Below are positions 48,330 to 59,179 of a stretch of DNA of 64,000 bases, piece after piece. Every line of letters starts with the position of its first letter. Positions within the stretch are counted from its first letter, which is position 1. Under the pieces are notes generated by a model. It made no database searches and was not told where the DNA came from. It saw nothing but the letters and a program-made list of their open reading frames with translations. A program made the translations under genes and the position numbers. This stretch comes from Pseudocercospora fijiensis CIRAD86 (Eukaryota; Ascomycota; Dothideomycetes; Mycosphaerellales; Mycosphaerellaceae). Location: NCBI RefSeq assembly GCF_000340215.1, contig NW_006921546.1, positions 318,788 to 382,787 on the forward strand. Reading direction: 5' to 3'.

Positions 48330-49716
48330 GGCTAACAATACATTATTAGTGTCGCCCCTTATAATAGCCGGTTTATTACGAAACAACAACCGTGCTGCCG
48401 CTAGCAGCGCCGGCAACGACAACGCTAGTAGCACAGTGCCTGCTAAAGCGCCTCCTATTGAAGTGCCTACTAAAGTGCCTCCTACTAAAGAACCTGCTAC
48501 TAGGCCTGCCGAAGAACCTATAGTTCTAGGTAACGACCTAGAGTTGCCTGTTAACGATATACTCAACAACATTGTTAATCGACGATATAGCTAACTAGCC
48601 TTTAGCCCCTAGCTAGTAGCGAGACTTTAAGAAGCTACCTAAAACAGGCTTACTGCCTTGCGTTAAGAACAATAGCTAAAGGATAATCTCCTCGAGATTC
48701 GCCGCCTATAGGAAGCCTTAACAACTACTGCTAGACTAGAACCAATAGTAGGACCTTCCTCGCTACCTATCTAGAAGAAGGATGCTAAACTTAAGGACTG
48801 TACCGTGTTTGATAGCTCTAGCCGTAAGTAGTATAATAATTATATACGTAATTGTAAGTTGAACTAGCGTAATGCACCAAGGGCGCTACTAGACGACTAT
48901 TCCTTAGTCGTATACGCTATGCAGTACATTAATAGCGACCTAAAACGTACATAGGATAACTATTTTGATTCCCTTTACGACTAGGCCGCTGTTTAATGGC
49001 AGGATTACAAGACCATTATGCTAAACACCCTTAGCAACCCTATATTGCGCTAGTAGCACGCCTAAGACTAATACCTACGTGCTAAGCAAAAGGCCGACTA
49101 AACCTCTCGATCCTTCGAGGCCTATCTAAAGACCCTTAAGGACGATTTGCTACCTAAGACCGACTCTATCTAGATATCTGAGATACGACCTAAACTAAGA
49201 TAGGAACTAGTCCTTGAATTAGACCGCCGCCGTGTATTCGAATAGGCCAATCTTATACGCATTCAATTCATAGTTAAAGTAGAGACTATAGAGCGTATAG
49301 TATAGCTATAGCAACGGTTGGAATCTAAGATACGACTATCTACTAACCGTAGCCGCGGTAGAAACTAAGGAGGTACTCCCTAAACTAATACTGCTAACAA
49401 TAGAAACAGTAACGACCAACGTAGAAGAGGCAGGGGCCGATACCGCGGTAGAAACCCCTAGCGAGGAAGAGGACAAGGAAGGGGCTTATTTCTATATACC
49501 CCTAATCGTTCATCTAATTCTAGTACTAATTCGAGCGGACCTAGCGGTGCCCTAACTAGATATAAGTGCTTCAATTGTAATAGCACTACTTATTTACTAG
49601 GCTAATGTAATAGGCCTCGAGACTAGGCCCGAGTCGATCGTGCTACCGCTAAGCACCGAAAGCACCTTTTAGTAGCTAACGCTACCCCTATAGGCCAACC
49701 TTCGAAAAAAGAATAA
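48330..49716 (+). pseudogene. gag (copy B)
   Basis: The frame opens near 48,330 without a certain start codon (GTG at 48,349 begins an 81-codon open run). The N-terminus is Ala/Pro/Thr-rich (AKAPPIEVPTKVPP), followed by helical segments. A basic, Arg/Gly-rich stretch near 49,410-49,480 precedes the CCHC zinc knuckle at 49,567 (CFNCNSTT, His now Tyr, last Cys intact). The frame reaches TAA right after an A6G run at 49,705-49,711. The opposite-strand ORF at 48,312-48,572 is a shadow. Confidence 0.85.
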
Positions 49717-52700
49717 GCGCCGCACTAACTGTTAGCCTTGTACGGCGTAAAACCATCGACATTGTACTAGCTATTACACGTACCTATCTCGTATCGGACA
49801 CGTATAGGACTAACTATAAGACTAAGGTTATACTAGATCTAGGAAATTCAGTTAGTGCCCTTATTAGCCATCGCCTAGCTAAGCAATTAGACCTTCGACA
49901 ACTGCCTAGGACTAACCTACTAACCCTTGCTTGGTTTAATAACGCTCGGCACTTGACCTACGGAGCCTACTATGTCTATATAGCCCTAAGAGACGACCTC
50001 GGCAATAAGCGCCTGCTAAACTTTACTGCCTACGTAGTAGACATAGATAGCCTCCTATCTGAGATTGTTATTAGTAACCCTATTCTTAAGTACTATGCTA
50101 TAGTTATAGACTTAGGCAGTCAACAATAGCGATTTAGAATCGCTAGGAAAGAGGACATTGAATATATCGATATTAGCGAGTGTCCTAATGATATTAGGGT
50201 CCTGTTTATTAGCAACCTGACTCCCGCCTCCGCTAATCTAACTGCCGACCTGCTCGGTAGTAATAACGATGAACTAGTGCCCCCTAATAGCATAGATCCT
50301 GAACAGCTTAAGCGCATACTAGAACCTATTCGAGAGACCTATATTGATGTGTTTAAACACTACTTGGTATCGACATTGCCTATATTCAAAGAGACGGATT
50401 ATAAGATTGATATTATAGAGGGCAAAGAGGTCCCTTTTAGACCCCTCTATAATCTTAGTGAACGAGAGCTTGCTATATTGCGTAAGTACCTAGAGGAAAA
50501 CCTAGCTAATAGCCGGATACGGTATAGTAACAGCCCTGCTAGTGCCCCTATCCTGTTCGTACTAAAGAAGGATAGTAGCCTGCGCCTCTATATCGATTAT
50601 CGTAGGCTTAATGCTGTTACTATCAAAGATCGATGTCTACTTCCTCTTATTAATAAGACCCTCGATCGCCTTTCTAGTACCTACTACTATACTACATTAG
50701 ACATTAAGGACGCCTATTACCGCATTCGTATTCGCAAGGGCGATAAATAGAAGACAGCCTTTCGCACTCGCTATAGCCATTTCGAGTACTTAGTTATGCT
50801 ATTTAGGCTAGCTAATGCCCCTGCTATATTTCAGTCCTATATCAATCGGGCCCTATTAGGCCTATTAGATTACCTCTGTATAGTTTACCTAGATAATATC
50901 CTAGTTTATACACACTCTCCTAACATTGCGGAACACTAGGCTATAGTCCGTAAGGTACTCGATCGCCTGCAAGCCTATAGACTGTATTGCAAGCCTTCTA
51001 AATGCACCTTTACTACTAAAGAGGTATTATTCCTTAGCTTCCTTATTTCAACCGAAGGTATTAAGGCTAATCCTAATCGGATTAAAACCATTACTAAATA
51101 GCCTGTTCCTACGTCTATTAAGGAGCTTCAATCGTTCCTCGGTTTTGCTAATTTCTACCGCCGCTTTATTAAGGGCTATTTACGGCATGTGATGCCCCTA
51201 ACTGAGCTTACTAAAACTAAGGCCAACCTAACTAGAGAGTTCAAATGGACTAACAGAGCACAAGCCGCTTTTAACGGTTTGAAGAAGCGATTTACTAAAG
51301 TCCCCTTATTATACTACTTCGTACTAAGCAAACTAATTCGTATTGAGACTAACGCTTCACAGTTTGCTATATTAGCTATTATGTTACAACAATCGGATAA
51401 GGACTATTATTGGCACCCGATTGCCTTCTTCTTAAGGAAAATGATCGATGCTAAGCGTCGCTACGAGACTTACGAGCAAGAGCTCCTAGCTATTGTCGAG
51501 GCCTTTAAGTACTAGAGGCACTATCTCGATAGTGCATAGCACACTATTCAGGTCTATACGGACTATAACAACCTCCGTAGAATTACGAAGGTTACTAGGG
51601 TTATAGGTCGACAGGCTAGATAGGCCGTCTACCTCGCCGGGTTCGATTTTAATATATTATATCGGCTAGGCGTAAGTAACCCTACTAATAGCCTATCGAG
51701 GCGGCCTAATTACAATAGCGAGACCTAGCACATCAATTCTTTGTTTCTAACCCTATAGTATAAGATTGCTATAGCCCGTATTGTTAATAAGCAAGCGTAG
51801 GATAAGCGGCTTACCGGACTCCGCGACGGCTTGAAGCATATTAATGCTCTTACTATATTGATAGTGCGTATTAAGGTAAGGGCTAAAGACACAGATAGGA
51901 GAAGTTATAATAACTCCCTAGTCGACATCGCAATATATAGTAACAGCGATAGTACTAATGCAGTTGATCCGGCTGCTAGTGCTATTAGATACATACAATA
52001 CGTACCTCGTTTAATAGCGAGGGTACTATTAAATGACCTTGCAAATAGGGATAGTCAATCGTTTATAGATAAGCTGTTACGTGCTTAGTAGAGGGACGCC
52101 TTTGCTACGGCTCGTATAGATTAGCTTGTAAGTAGGCGAAAGACTCGATCTAGTAAGAGTAACAATTAGTCGATCGACGACAAAGGTTACTTAAGGTTCA
52201 AGGGCAGATACTATGTCCCCGCTAAACAATCGATTAGATAAGAACTTCTCAAGCGACACTATAATAGTGAGCTTGCCGGTTACTATAGTATAGAGAGGTC
52301 GCACGAGTTACTATCGCGTATATACTACTAGCTAAATAGTAAGCGGGATATAAAGGACTACGTAAATACGTATGCCGTATATTAACGAGTTAAAGCACTA
52401 AAGCACTTACTATTTAGCGAGTTGTCTTCACTCCCTGTTCTAAAGAAGCCATTTGCTAAGCTTATAATAGATTTCATTACAGGCCTCCCGCCTACTAAGC
52501 GTAGGGGCAGTAAGGATGTATATAATACTATCCTAGTTGTCGTAGATCGGTTTACTAAGGGCGCTCGTTACATTCCTGCCCGAAAGGATTAGACGGCTAT
52601 TAACCTAGCTAAGTCGCTATAGAGCAACATCTTCTATAGCTATTAGGGAACCCCTAAGGGGATAGTCTCCGATCGAGGCCCGATATTCATATCTCACTAT

Positions 52701-53612
52701 TAGAGTAAGATTTGCCTATAGCTAAGACTTAAGCATCGCCTGTCTACAGTATTCTATCTATAAACAGATAGTTAGACCGAAAGGCAGAATGCTACGCTAT
52801 AGTAGTACCTGCGTAGCTACATCAATGAGAACCCTAATAACTAGGTTAACCTCCTACAACTAGCCGAATTCGTATATAATAACAGTGTCTACTCATCTAC
52901 TAAGGTGTTACCTTACTTCGCTATAATAGGAAGCAACCCTACGCTGCTATAAGACCCCCTATCGCTCGAGGCCGAGCGTAAGGAAAGGGAAGCGCGTTAA
53001 GTACTAACACCTAAGACGCTAGCGGCTATTAAGAGGGTTTAAAAGATGCGAGAAATTCACGCTATAATAGCTGACAAACTAGCAAAGGCCTAGGCATATC
53101 AGAAGGCCTACTATAACAAACACTATACGCTAATGACCTTCAAGCAAGGCGACATAGTTATGCTAAGCACTAAGAACCTCCGTATCCGCAAACACCTATT
53201 ACCTAATAGCAAAACAAGGCCTAAGCTTGCACCTAGATACATTAGCCTATTCCGAATCCGAGAACCGAAGGGCAATAGCTAGGCCTACTAGTTATAGCTC
53301 CTACTACACTACACTATCTATAATACCTTCTATATCTCCCTCCTTAAACTATACTACTACCGCGGAGACTCTAATAAAGAAGCCCCTACTAAATATAAAG
53401 ACATACTAGCGGATAGTAAGGAACTATAGTCTATAGAACGTATTCTAAAGCACCGGACTAGGTAAGGCAAGAAGGAGTACCTGTTAAGATAGCAAGGCTA
53501 TTCACCTAAATAGGACTTATAGGAGGCTAAAGACTCGTTTGAGGATATAACTAAGTTGTTAGATAAGTATTGGACTAGCGTAAAGAACACAAAGAAGGCT
53601 AAGAGCTTATAG
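49705..53612 (+). pseudogene. pol (copy B): protease, RT, RNase H, integrase, chromodomain
   Basis: Pol is in the -1 frame relative to gag. The protease site is DLGNS at 49,836. RT spans about 50,330-51,050 with intact [22 protein letters not shown] and GDK segments; the catalytic box reads YLDN at 50,886-50,897 instead of YLDD. RNase H has IRIETNASQFAI (family TDAS) and TYEQELLAIVEAFKY. The integrase has an altered zinc domain near 52,240-52,400 and a core with IIDFITGLP and VVVDRFTKGARYIP. The C-terminal chromodomain near 53,476-53,575 reads EYLLR-QGYSPK with the aromatic-cage Trp codons turned to TAG. The end is a TAG at 53,610, which could itself be mutated. Confidence 0.9.
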
Positions 53613-53642
53613 TGCCTATAATGTCACTACTAAGCCTAGGAC

Positions 53643-53665
53643 AATGCTACCCCCGGGGTGCTATT
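53643..53665. repeat. GC palindrome after pol (copy B)
   Basis: Core TACCCCCGGGGTG with arms AATGC/GCTATT, 30 bp beyond the pol stop. It is the least RIP-altered copy and shows that the unmutated form ends CCCCGGGGTGCTATTA on this strand. It is the counterpart in copy B of 22,304-22,328. Confidence 0.85.
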
Positions 53666-54830
53666 AGCTAACTAATTAGAGGCAAGCAATTGTTAGTAAC
53701 AAAGGACAATAAGACTATACTATTATAGAATCCACCTCTTTACTAGCGCACCCTACAAGACCCTTCTCTTAGCGCCCCTCTTGTTCCTTTATTCTGTCGA
53801 GGCCCTAAGGCCTAAGCGATCGATAGGGGCGTACGCGCGTACGAATAACGGTAATAAAGACGATAGCGTCGCGCTACGAGCTAGCGAAGGACGGCGCGGC
53901 CGGCGCGGCTATATTAGTAACAGTGTTACGGAGTGTGTTGCTATTTAAGAAAGGAAGGACACCGCTATATTAGTAACGGTGTTACCGAGTTGTTATTAGT
54001 TAAAGGAGGTAAAGTTAGCGCTAAGACGACTAGCGCTGCTATTGTTAACATTACTTACTATTATCGCTACGCCTATAGACACAACCTTACCTATACTACG
54101 AGCCTAAGGCACCTTTAATTAAAACTTTAATTAAAACTTTGAGCCGCTTAAAAGATTGAGCGACTAATAGACTAACTAACTAAGGGCAAAACTATAGAGC
54201 TAAGCTAGCCGGGGTCGATCTTGCGGATAATAGGTTACTCCTCGATCTTTCCGACCCTTTAAGCGAGGCGAACCTCTACTACTGCACTTACAATAGCCTT
54301 TACCTATAGAAACTAGACGAGCTGTGTTTTTTGAAAAGATATAATTAGCTAATACTTAAAGGCTACCAAACCTAACTAATTAGGGCTAGCGAAACTACGA
54401 ACAGTAATAGTCCTCGTAACAATAAGAACAACCCTCGGAACGGACAAACCCTCGGAGCGGACATTTCTAGGTCTTTTAGAGTAGACGCAAAGAACTCAAA
54501 ACGACATTACTTAGAGCGGAGGCAGGGCTACAATACCTCGTACGTCTATCTATTATAGTAGGGAAGACGCGCTCGTATTGTAATTAGTCGATAGCCTTCA
54601 ATTCTTGTAGCTTTATATCCCTTCACTTTATTATATATAAGGATAGCGCAGTTAGAGTTGTACATTATGTTGTTCGGAGGTAAGGTTTGATATAGTTATA
54701 TAATCGGTAGTTGTACGTTCAATTTAGCGCGGACTAAGCGGCTTATTAGACCTGCTAAGTTAGCAGTAACGGAGATTAAGATTAGAATAAAGACTAGCTA
54801 CGAGGGCGCGGCCTTTAGAAGGGAAGCGTA
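53666..54830 (+). other. Long 3' region of chromovirus copy B
   Basis: 1.2 kb shared with copy A and without a recognisable protein. Short direct repeats occur near 53,905-54,000 (GTAACRGTGTTAC). AGAAGGGAAG before 54,831 is the likely polypurine tract. Confidence 0.6.
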
Positions 54831-55029
54831 TATTAGGACCAAAGAGGTTACACGTGATTAGCATATAACCGGGCTCGAGTGAAGCTAGGGTCTCGATGCC
54901 TTAGGCAGGGCTTGGCGCTTAGCGTTAGGCCAACTTGCCTGCCTTCCTCCCTCTCCCCTTAGATCTCTATCGAATACTATACTGATTTACTACTACCCTA
55001 TCTACCTGCTAATATACCCTTCTTATACA
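54831..55029 (+). repeat. 3' LTR, chromovirus copy B
   Basis: 199 bp from TATTAGG (TG start mutated to TA) to TTATACA. Confidence 0.9.
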
Positions 55030-55260
55030 AGCTATAGTTATAGACTAGGCCCTAAGCTGTAACAGTCCTAAGGGTTTGTAGCTTTTCGGGGTTAAAGCGA
55101 TGCCCTCGTTAAGAGGTTTCTCTACTTGTCGTAACGGCCCCTTAAGATACTTCGGTATCGTCCGTATCGTAGGCTCTTATCGTACCCTCGCTTCGGTTAT
55201 AGCTATTCGTGCCTAGAGACTACCTTTAACATACCCGAACCTGTTAGATATAAAGAGATA
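55030..55260 (-). other. Leader of element 2, proximal part
   Basis: Continuation of 47,472-47,894 beyond the chromovirus insertion. It matches 28,228-28,460 in reverse complement. Confidence 0.75.
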
Positions 55261-55558
55261 GCCCTACCTTCGGCTCTAATAAAGGACGGAAACTAATACT
55301 ACTACTACTACTCGTAGTAATAGTATAGGCTACCGAGGGTAATATAACCTATAGCAATATAGGCAGCTATGTTTAGCAAGATAGGATAACGAGACTATCG
55401 CTTAGGCTAATAACTAGAGCCCTGCAATATAGGCATTATAGAAGTGTAATATAAACAATGTACTATACGAGGTTGATAATCTGTCTACTCTATAGAAGGA
55501 GGCCTCTTATATAGGCTTAAAACTGCCCTATAGGTGTAGGGCCGGTTACTAGCTAATA
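55261..55558 (-). repeat. Primer-binding site and 5' LTR of element 2
   Basis: The tRNA-type primer-binding site is the reverse complement of 55,261-55,278; the 279-bp LTR is 55,280-55,558. CTAG at 55,559-55,562 matches CTAG at the far end (23,958-23,961). Confidence 0.88.
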
Positions 55559-55562
55559 CTAG

Positions 55563-55670
55563 GTTATATTTACTATACTCTATTACCGTTACTAGGGCGT
55601 AGTTGCCGTTACTAGAGCGTAGTTGCCGTTGCTAGGGCGTAGTTGCCGTAGTTACGAAAGCTTACCTATA
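55563..55670. repeat. Short tandem repeat, 20-bp unit
   Basis: This is the continuation of the repeat interrupted at 23,961. The unit CCGTTACTAGGGCGTAGTTG is present three times in a row (about 55,586-55,645); the corresponding place at 23,882 has one copy. Confidence 0.75.
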
Positions 55671-55867
55671 TAACGTTATATAGGCGGTAACAATTAGGGC
55701 TTCGCGATATTCTTATATCTTTTAACTTCTTCCTCTATACCTATACCGATAATAACTACTATACGCTACGCCCCTGCCCCTTTTCCTTATAATAGTAAGA
55801 GAGAAGCGCGCCGCGCGCTAAATAGAAGATAGAACTAAAGACCGCGAGTTTGTTTTGCCTAAGTATC
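55671..55867. other. DNA without recognisable gene
   Basis: About 200 bp, mixed composition, no call. Confidence 0.4.
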
Positions 55868-55869
55868 TA

Positions 55870-56848
55870 CGTTACGAAAACTTCTTTTCCGATCGCGACG
55901 ATCCTATCGATCCTAGCGATCGCGAGCGATCGCGAGCGATCCCGAGCGATCCTAAGCTATCCTAGAACGATAAATAGGTAACTTATAAAAGTTAGACTTT
56001 TGCCTAATACTATACTAAAAAAAGAACATTTTTGTCATATATTACTAAGCCGTAAACCTTCTAGATAAAAAGATATAAAGGAAAGAAAATCGCTTTTCTA
56101 GACATTTTGCTTCTAATTTATCTTTTTTTCTAGTAGGTTTATAGCTTAGTAATATAGTAAAAAGATACTCTATTTTTAGTATATTATTTTAAAAAAATAT
56201 AAAATTTATAGATTTTCTACGAAACTAAAGCTAGGGAACAGAAATAAGCAATATAGTATTTTGGCTTTTCTAAGTTATACTTTACTATTTTTAGAATTTT
56301 AAAAAATAGAACTTAAAGTTCTATCTACTAATAAGAGTATTAAAAATTTTCAAGTCTTAATACCTAGTAGTTATCTTAGAATCTAGAAAAGAATCTCGAG
56401 TGTTTCGAGTGTACTTTTTTTCAAAGTTCTGCTTATTAAGCGTCGGCTTTTAAAAGAAACCTTAACGAAATATCGGCTGCATTTAACGAAACCTCAACGA
56501 AAAAAATTTATTTATAAAAAAAACCTACGAAACCGCTAAATTTGACCTATATTAGTGCGTAATACCCCTAAATACCTCGTAGTACTAGTAGTAGTAGTAG
56601 TAGTCGGGCTCTAACTTGTCCCGCGTCCTTTACGTTCCTCGGCCTCGAATTTCGGGACGGCCCGTCCCGAAATTTGCGATCGCGAGGATCCTGTCGATAG
56701 GATCGCGGCCCCGCGATCCCGAGCGATCCTATCCGATAAGATCTTTAACGTACGATCCCGAGGATCCTAAGGATCCTAAGGATCCTAAGCGATCCTAAGC
56801 GATCCTATCGACAGGATCGTCGCGATCGGAAAAAAAGTTTTCGTAACG
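55870..56848. mobile_element. TA-flanked terminal-inverted-repeat element (979 bp)
   Basis: The ends are inverted repeats of at least 40 bp beginning CGTTACGAAAACTT and running into TTTTCCGATCGCGACGATCC. TA lies directly outside both ends (55,868-55,869 and 56,849-56,850), as for Tc1/mariner-type TA target duplication. Inside each end is an array of CGATCC/GGATCCTAA units. The interior is AT-rich with no transposase frame, so it is a non-autonomous element. The 60-codon ORF at 56,616 is produced by the GATC array and is not a gene. Confidence 0.8.
56039..56155. repeat. Nested inverted repeat (hairpin) inside the TIR element
   Basis: Arms 56,039-56,075 (ATATTACTAAGCCGTAAACC...) and 56,119-56,155 are reverse complements with a few mismatches, separated by about 43 bp. 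It could be a second small MITE inserted in the first, or a structural feature of the family. Confidence 0.7.
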
Positions 56849-56850
56849 TA

Positions 56851-57130
56851 ACTAAAAAGCGTAAGACTAAAGAGGAGTACTCTACGAAGAAGAATTCCGT
56901 ACGAGACCGCGAGAGAAAGGAGAAGATAGATAAGGATAAAAGAGCTAAGGATAAAAGAAGAAAGGCGCGGAATAAGGCATTCTATCGATAGCTAGCGCCT
57001 ATAGAAAAAAGTAAAGGTTAGAATAAGAAGACAACCTAAGAGAAGGCTAAGAGGAGGAAAGAATTACGGCTAGTTTTCGAGCGCGAAGTTCTAGTAGCGT
57101 AAGTTAATCTAGCTAGCAGCCGTAGCTAGT
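56851..57130 (+). pseudogene. Charged coding remnant of unknown function
   Basis: The forward frame directly after the TIR element reads as a very Lys/Arg/Glu-rich peptide (KTKEEYSTKKNSVRDRERE type) up to a GTAGCT that could be a 5' splice site near 57,127. The family is unrecognised. The TIR element has probably interrupted its upstream part. Confidence 0.45.
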
Positions 57131-57182
57131 AGCTATAGCCGGTAGCTATAGCCGGTAGCTATACCCGGCAGCTATAGCCGGT
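57131..57182. repeat. GCCGGTAGCTATA array in a candidate intron
   Basis: Four near-copies of TATAGCCGGTAGC/TACCCGGCAGC occur in a row. It is followed by a pyrimidine-rich stretch and a branch-like TTAACTAAT before an AG near 57,213. Similar boxes recur at 59,121, 60,130, 61,535, 62,545, 63,608 and 63,840. Confidence 0.6.
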
Positions 57183-59110
57183 ATATTTTTCTTTAAGACG
57201 TTAACTAATAGCATTTAGACCTATAGCCGCTACCTCTATCGATACGACCGATAGTAACGGAGATATTTAGATAGCCGATAATAATAATACTAGAGTTTAG
57301 GATGCCGCGATAGAGCTTAATACTACGAATAAAGAGACTAAAAAAAGCGAGGAGATACTATACGTCGATCTAGTAATAGGTATAGTCTAAGGGCCTAACG
57401 CTATAGACGATAAGCGCTAGGAGTAGATCGAGTATAGTTAAAGAGACGAGATACTAGTAAAGAGCTAAGGTATAAGTCCTATTAATCTAGAAAATTATAG
57501 TTAAAGCTACTACGAAAAGCTTATAAGGATTAGAATCGAGGCTAGTCGTCTTTATATCCTCGATATAGAGTAGAACTGTAGAAGTTTCTTTACTAGTATT
57601 AGAGCGAAGCCTTTACGTCTATAAAGGCAAAGTAGCTTACGATTAATACGATCGGGGATAGGTATCTAGAGACGGTAGAAGTGTTACTAAAGGAGGAAGG
57701 GGTATAGGTAATTATTCTATACTCGGTATATATAGCCGGCGTTCGTAGCTAGTAGATACTAATAGTTAAATAGAAAGCGTTTCTTCGAAGGTAGAGTACT
57801 ACTACTATATAAAATCTTTACTAAGGTAGAGAGGGCTTATATCCGGAATCTAAGCTACTAGTAGAATAGGTTAGCGTTAAAATTCTCTAAATCTCTATAT
57901 AAGCCTCCGAAGGATTACCTATTTTAGCAATATAGCTTTATCTCGACTGCTTCGTAGGTACCCGACGAAGCTCGAGCGCTCTTTAAGGTTTTTACTAAGA
58001 AGCGGAAGGAGTTCGAGGATTAGGATTAGTTAATAGAGCTATTAGTTAGTTTTAGGTTTCGTAGTTAGACTCGGCCTAAGCATTTGCTTATCGAGTATCT
58101 TATACCGAAAGAGGATAGATTAAGACTAAAAACGAGCTTAGATTCGTTAGGTATAGTAGCTCGGTTCCGTTAGTAGGAGAGAGCTACCGTATAGAAGGCA
58201 AAATTTAGGTAGTTAGGGTAGCTAGGAAAGAAATTCTAGTAGTTAGGCTAGCTAGGGTAGCTAGGAAAAAAAAAGCTAGTAGTTAGGTAGCTAGAAAACA
58301 AAAAAAAAGGTAGCTAGCTATTTACTACCTAGCTATTTCTAACGATACGATACTATAAAAGAAAGGGTGTTTCCCTATAGCTACTAGTATATATCTACTA
58401 CTCCTAAGTCCTTACCTTACTATACGAAACTTTAAAACATGCCGACCGATATTATATATATACTAGGCGCTATACTAGGAAGGGTAATAACGAGACGATA
58501 GTCGAAACAGTCTAGTATACGAGCGAGATTACGATAACGTCGAGAGGAGGTCGTATACTTACCTTCGAGCCTATCGAGTCCTAGACGACGGTTAGGGCTA
58601 GATTTATCCTCTCCGAATCCTAGTAGTAGGAATTTATTATAGGGTACTACTACCTAGTCCTTACCTTTACGGAGTCTAAGTAGAAGGTTATTCGGAGATA
58701 TAAGAATATCGAGTATTAACCTAGATATCTTCGAAAAGGCTAGCTAGGCGTATCTTTAGAAACCTAAGTATACCGAGCAGTTTAATTAATAGGTCTATAA
58801 GATATAGTTCCCTTTATATTTACGTTCGAAGGAGTATAAACTCCGGAAGTACTCGATACGATAGGGTAGTAAGGAGCGAATAGATACATTCTAGAAGTTC
58901 TTTATAGAGGGGGTATTATACCTTTATACGACTTCTCGACTTAAAGGTTAACTAGTAATTATCTGCAACTTCTACGATTTAATCTTAAAATACCCGAAAC
59001 TAGGGGATAGGAACTTATCGCCTACGAACTATCTCTATTCTAAATAGTATCGGGAATCTTAAGAAGAGAGGAGGGTTAATATAGATATAGCGTTCTAGAA
59101 AGAGGTACGT
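57183..59110 (+). pseudogene. RIP-killed coding remnants of unknown function
   Basis: Forward frames are protein-like in pieces, with the clearest at about 57,600-58,200: a basic, helical-looking segment with FTKKRKEFED and PKHLLIEYLIPKED. From 58,190 to 58,320 there is a short tandem repeat of GGTAGCTAGGAAA/TAGTTAGG units, which would encode a QLGQLGKK-type repeat. A second piece at about 58,690-59,080 has KYSIRQGSKERIDTF. No domain is recognised. It may be the upstream exons of the hAT transposon gene or separate genes. Confidence 0.4.
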
Positions 59111-59111
59111 C

Positions 59112-59143
59112 TTCTAATACACCGGCTATAGCTGCCGGCTACT
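59112..59143. repeat. GCCGGCTA boxes near the hAT 5' end
   Basis: ACCGGCTATAGCTGCCGGCTAC lies inside a GTACGT...TTAACCGTAG segment that would fit a short intron. Confidence 0.5.
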
Positions 59144-59179
59144 TTTATTAACCGTAGAGATCTAGCTAATTATTATAGG

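Larger units (their letters stand above)
47895..55029 (+). mobile_element. Ty3/gypsy chromovirus, copy B (7.14 kb), nested in element 2
   Basis: Same family as copy A, with LTRs at 47,895-48,093 and 54,831-55,029. It sits in the leader of element 2; the uninterrupted site is visible in element 1 at about 28,440-28,470. The target duplication is not a clean 5 bp: only AGC is clearly shared between the flanks. It is less mutated than copy A, with open stretches of 157 codons (50,277-50,750) and 108 codons (51,189-51,515), so it is probably a later insertion or saw fewer RIP cycles. Confidence 0.9.
23962..55558 (-). mobile_element. 12-kb LTR retroelement, element 2, interrupted by two insertions
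   Basis: Its termini are 279-bp LTRs at 23,962-24,240 (3') and 55,280-55,558 (5'), flanked by CTAG at 23,958-23,961 and 55,559-55,562. In the reverse direction its parts are 5' LTR, primer-binding site, leader (split by chromovirus B), gag-protease, RT-integrase, spacer (split by element 1), ORF X, polypurine tract and 3' LTR. Removing element 1 and chromovirus B leaves about 12.3 kb, matching the 12.17 kb of element 1. All coding parts carry RIP stops. Confidence 0.88.

Noticed and set aside
48312..48572. 86-codon reverse-strand ORF
   Set aside because: Antisense to the Ala/Pro/Thr-rich gag N-terminus of chromovirus B; the same shadow occurs at 17,002-17,238 in copy A.
47890..55034. Perfect 5-bp target duplication for chromovirus B
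   Set aside because: The flanks read CTAGC and AGCTA; only AGC overlaps when compared with the empty site near 28,455, so a clean 5-bp duplication is not claimed.
56616..56798. 60-codon ORF rich in Arg/Pro/Asp
   Set aside because: Produced by the GGATCCTAA/CGATCC array inside the TIR element; periodic, not a gene.
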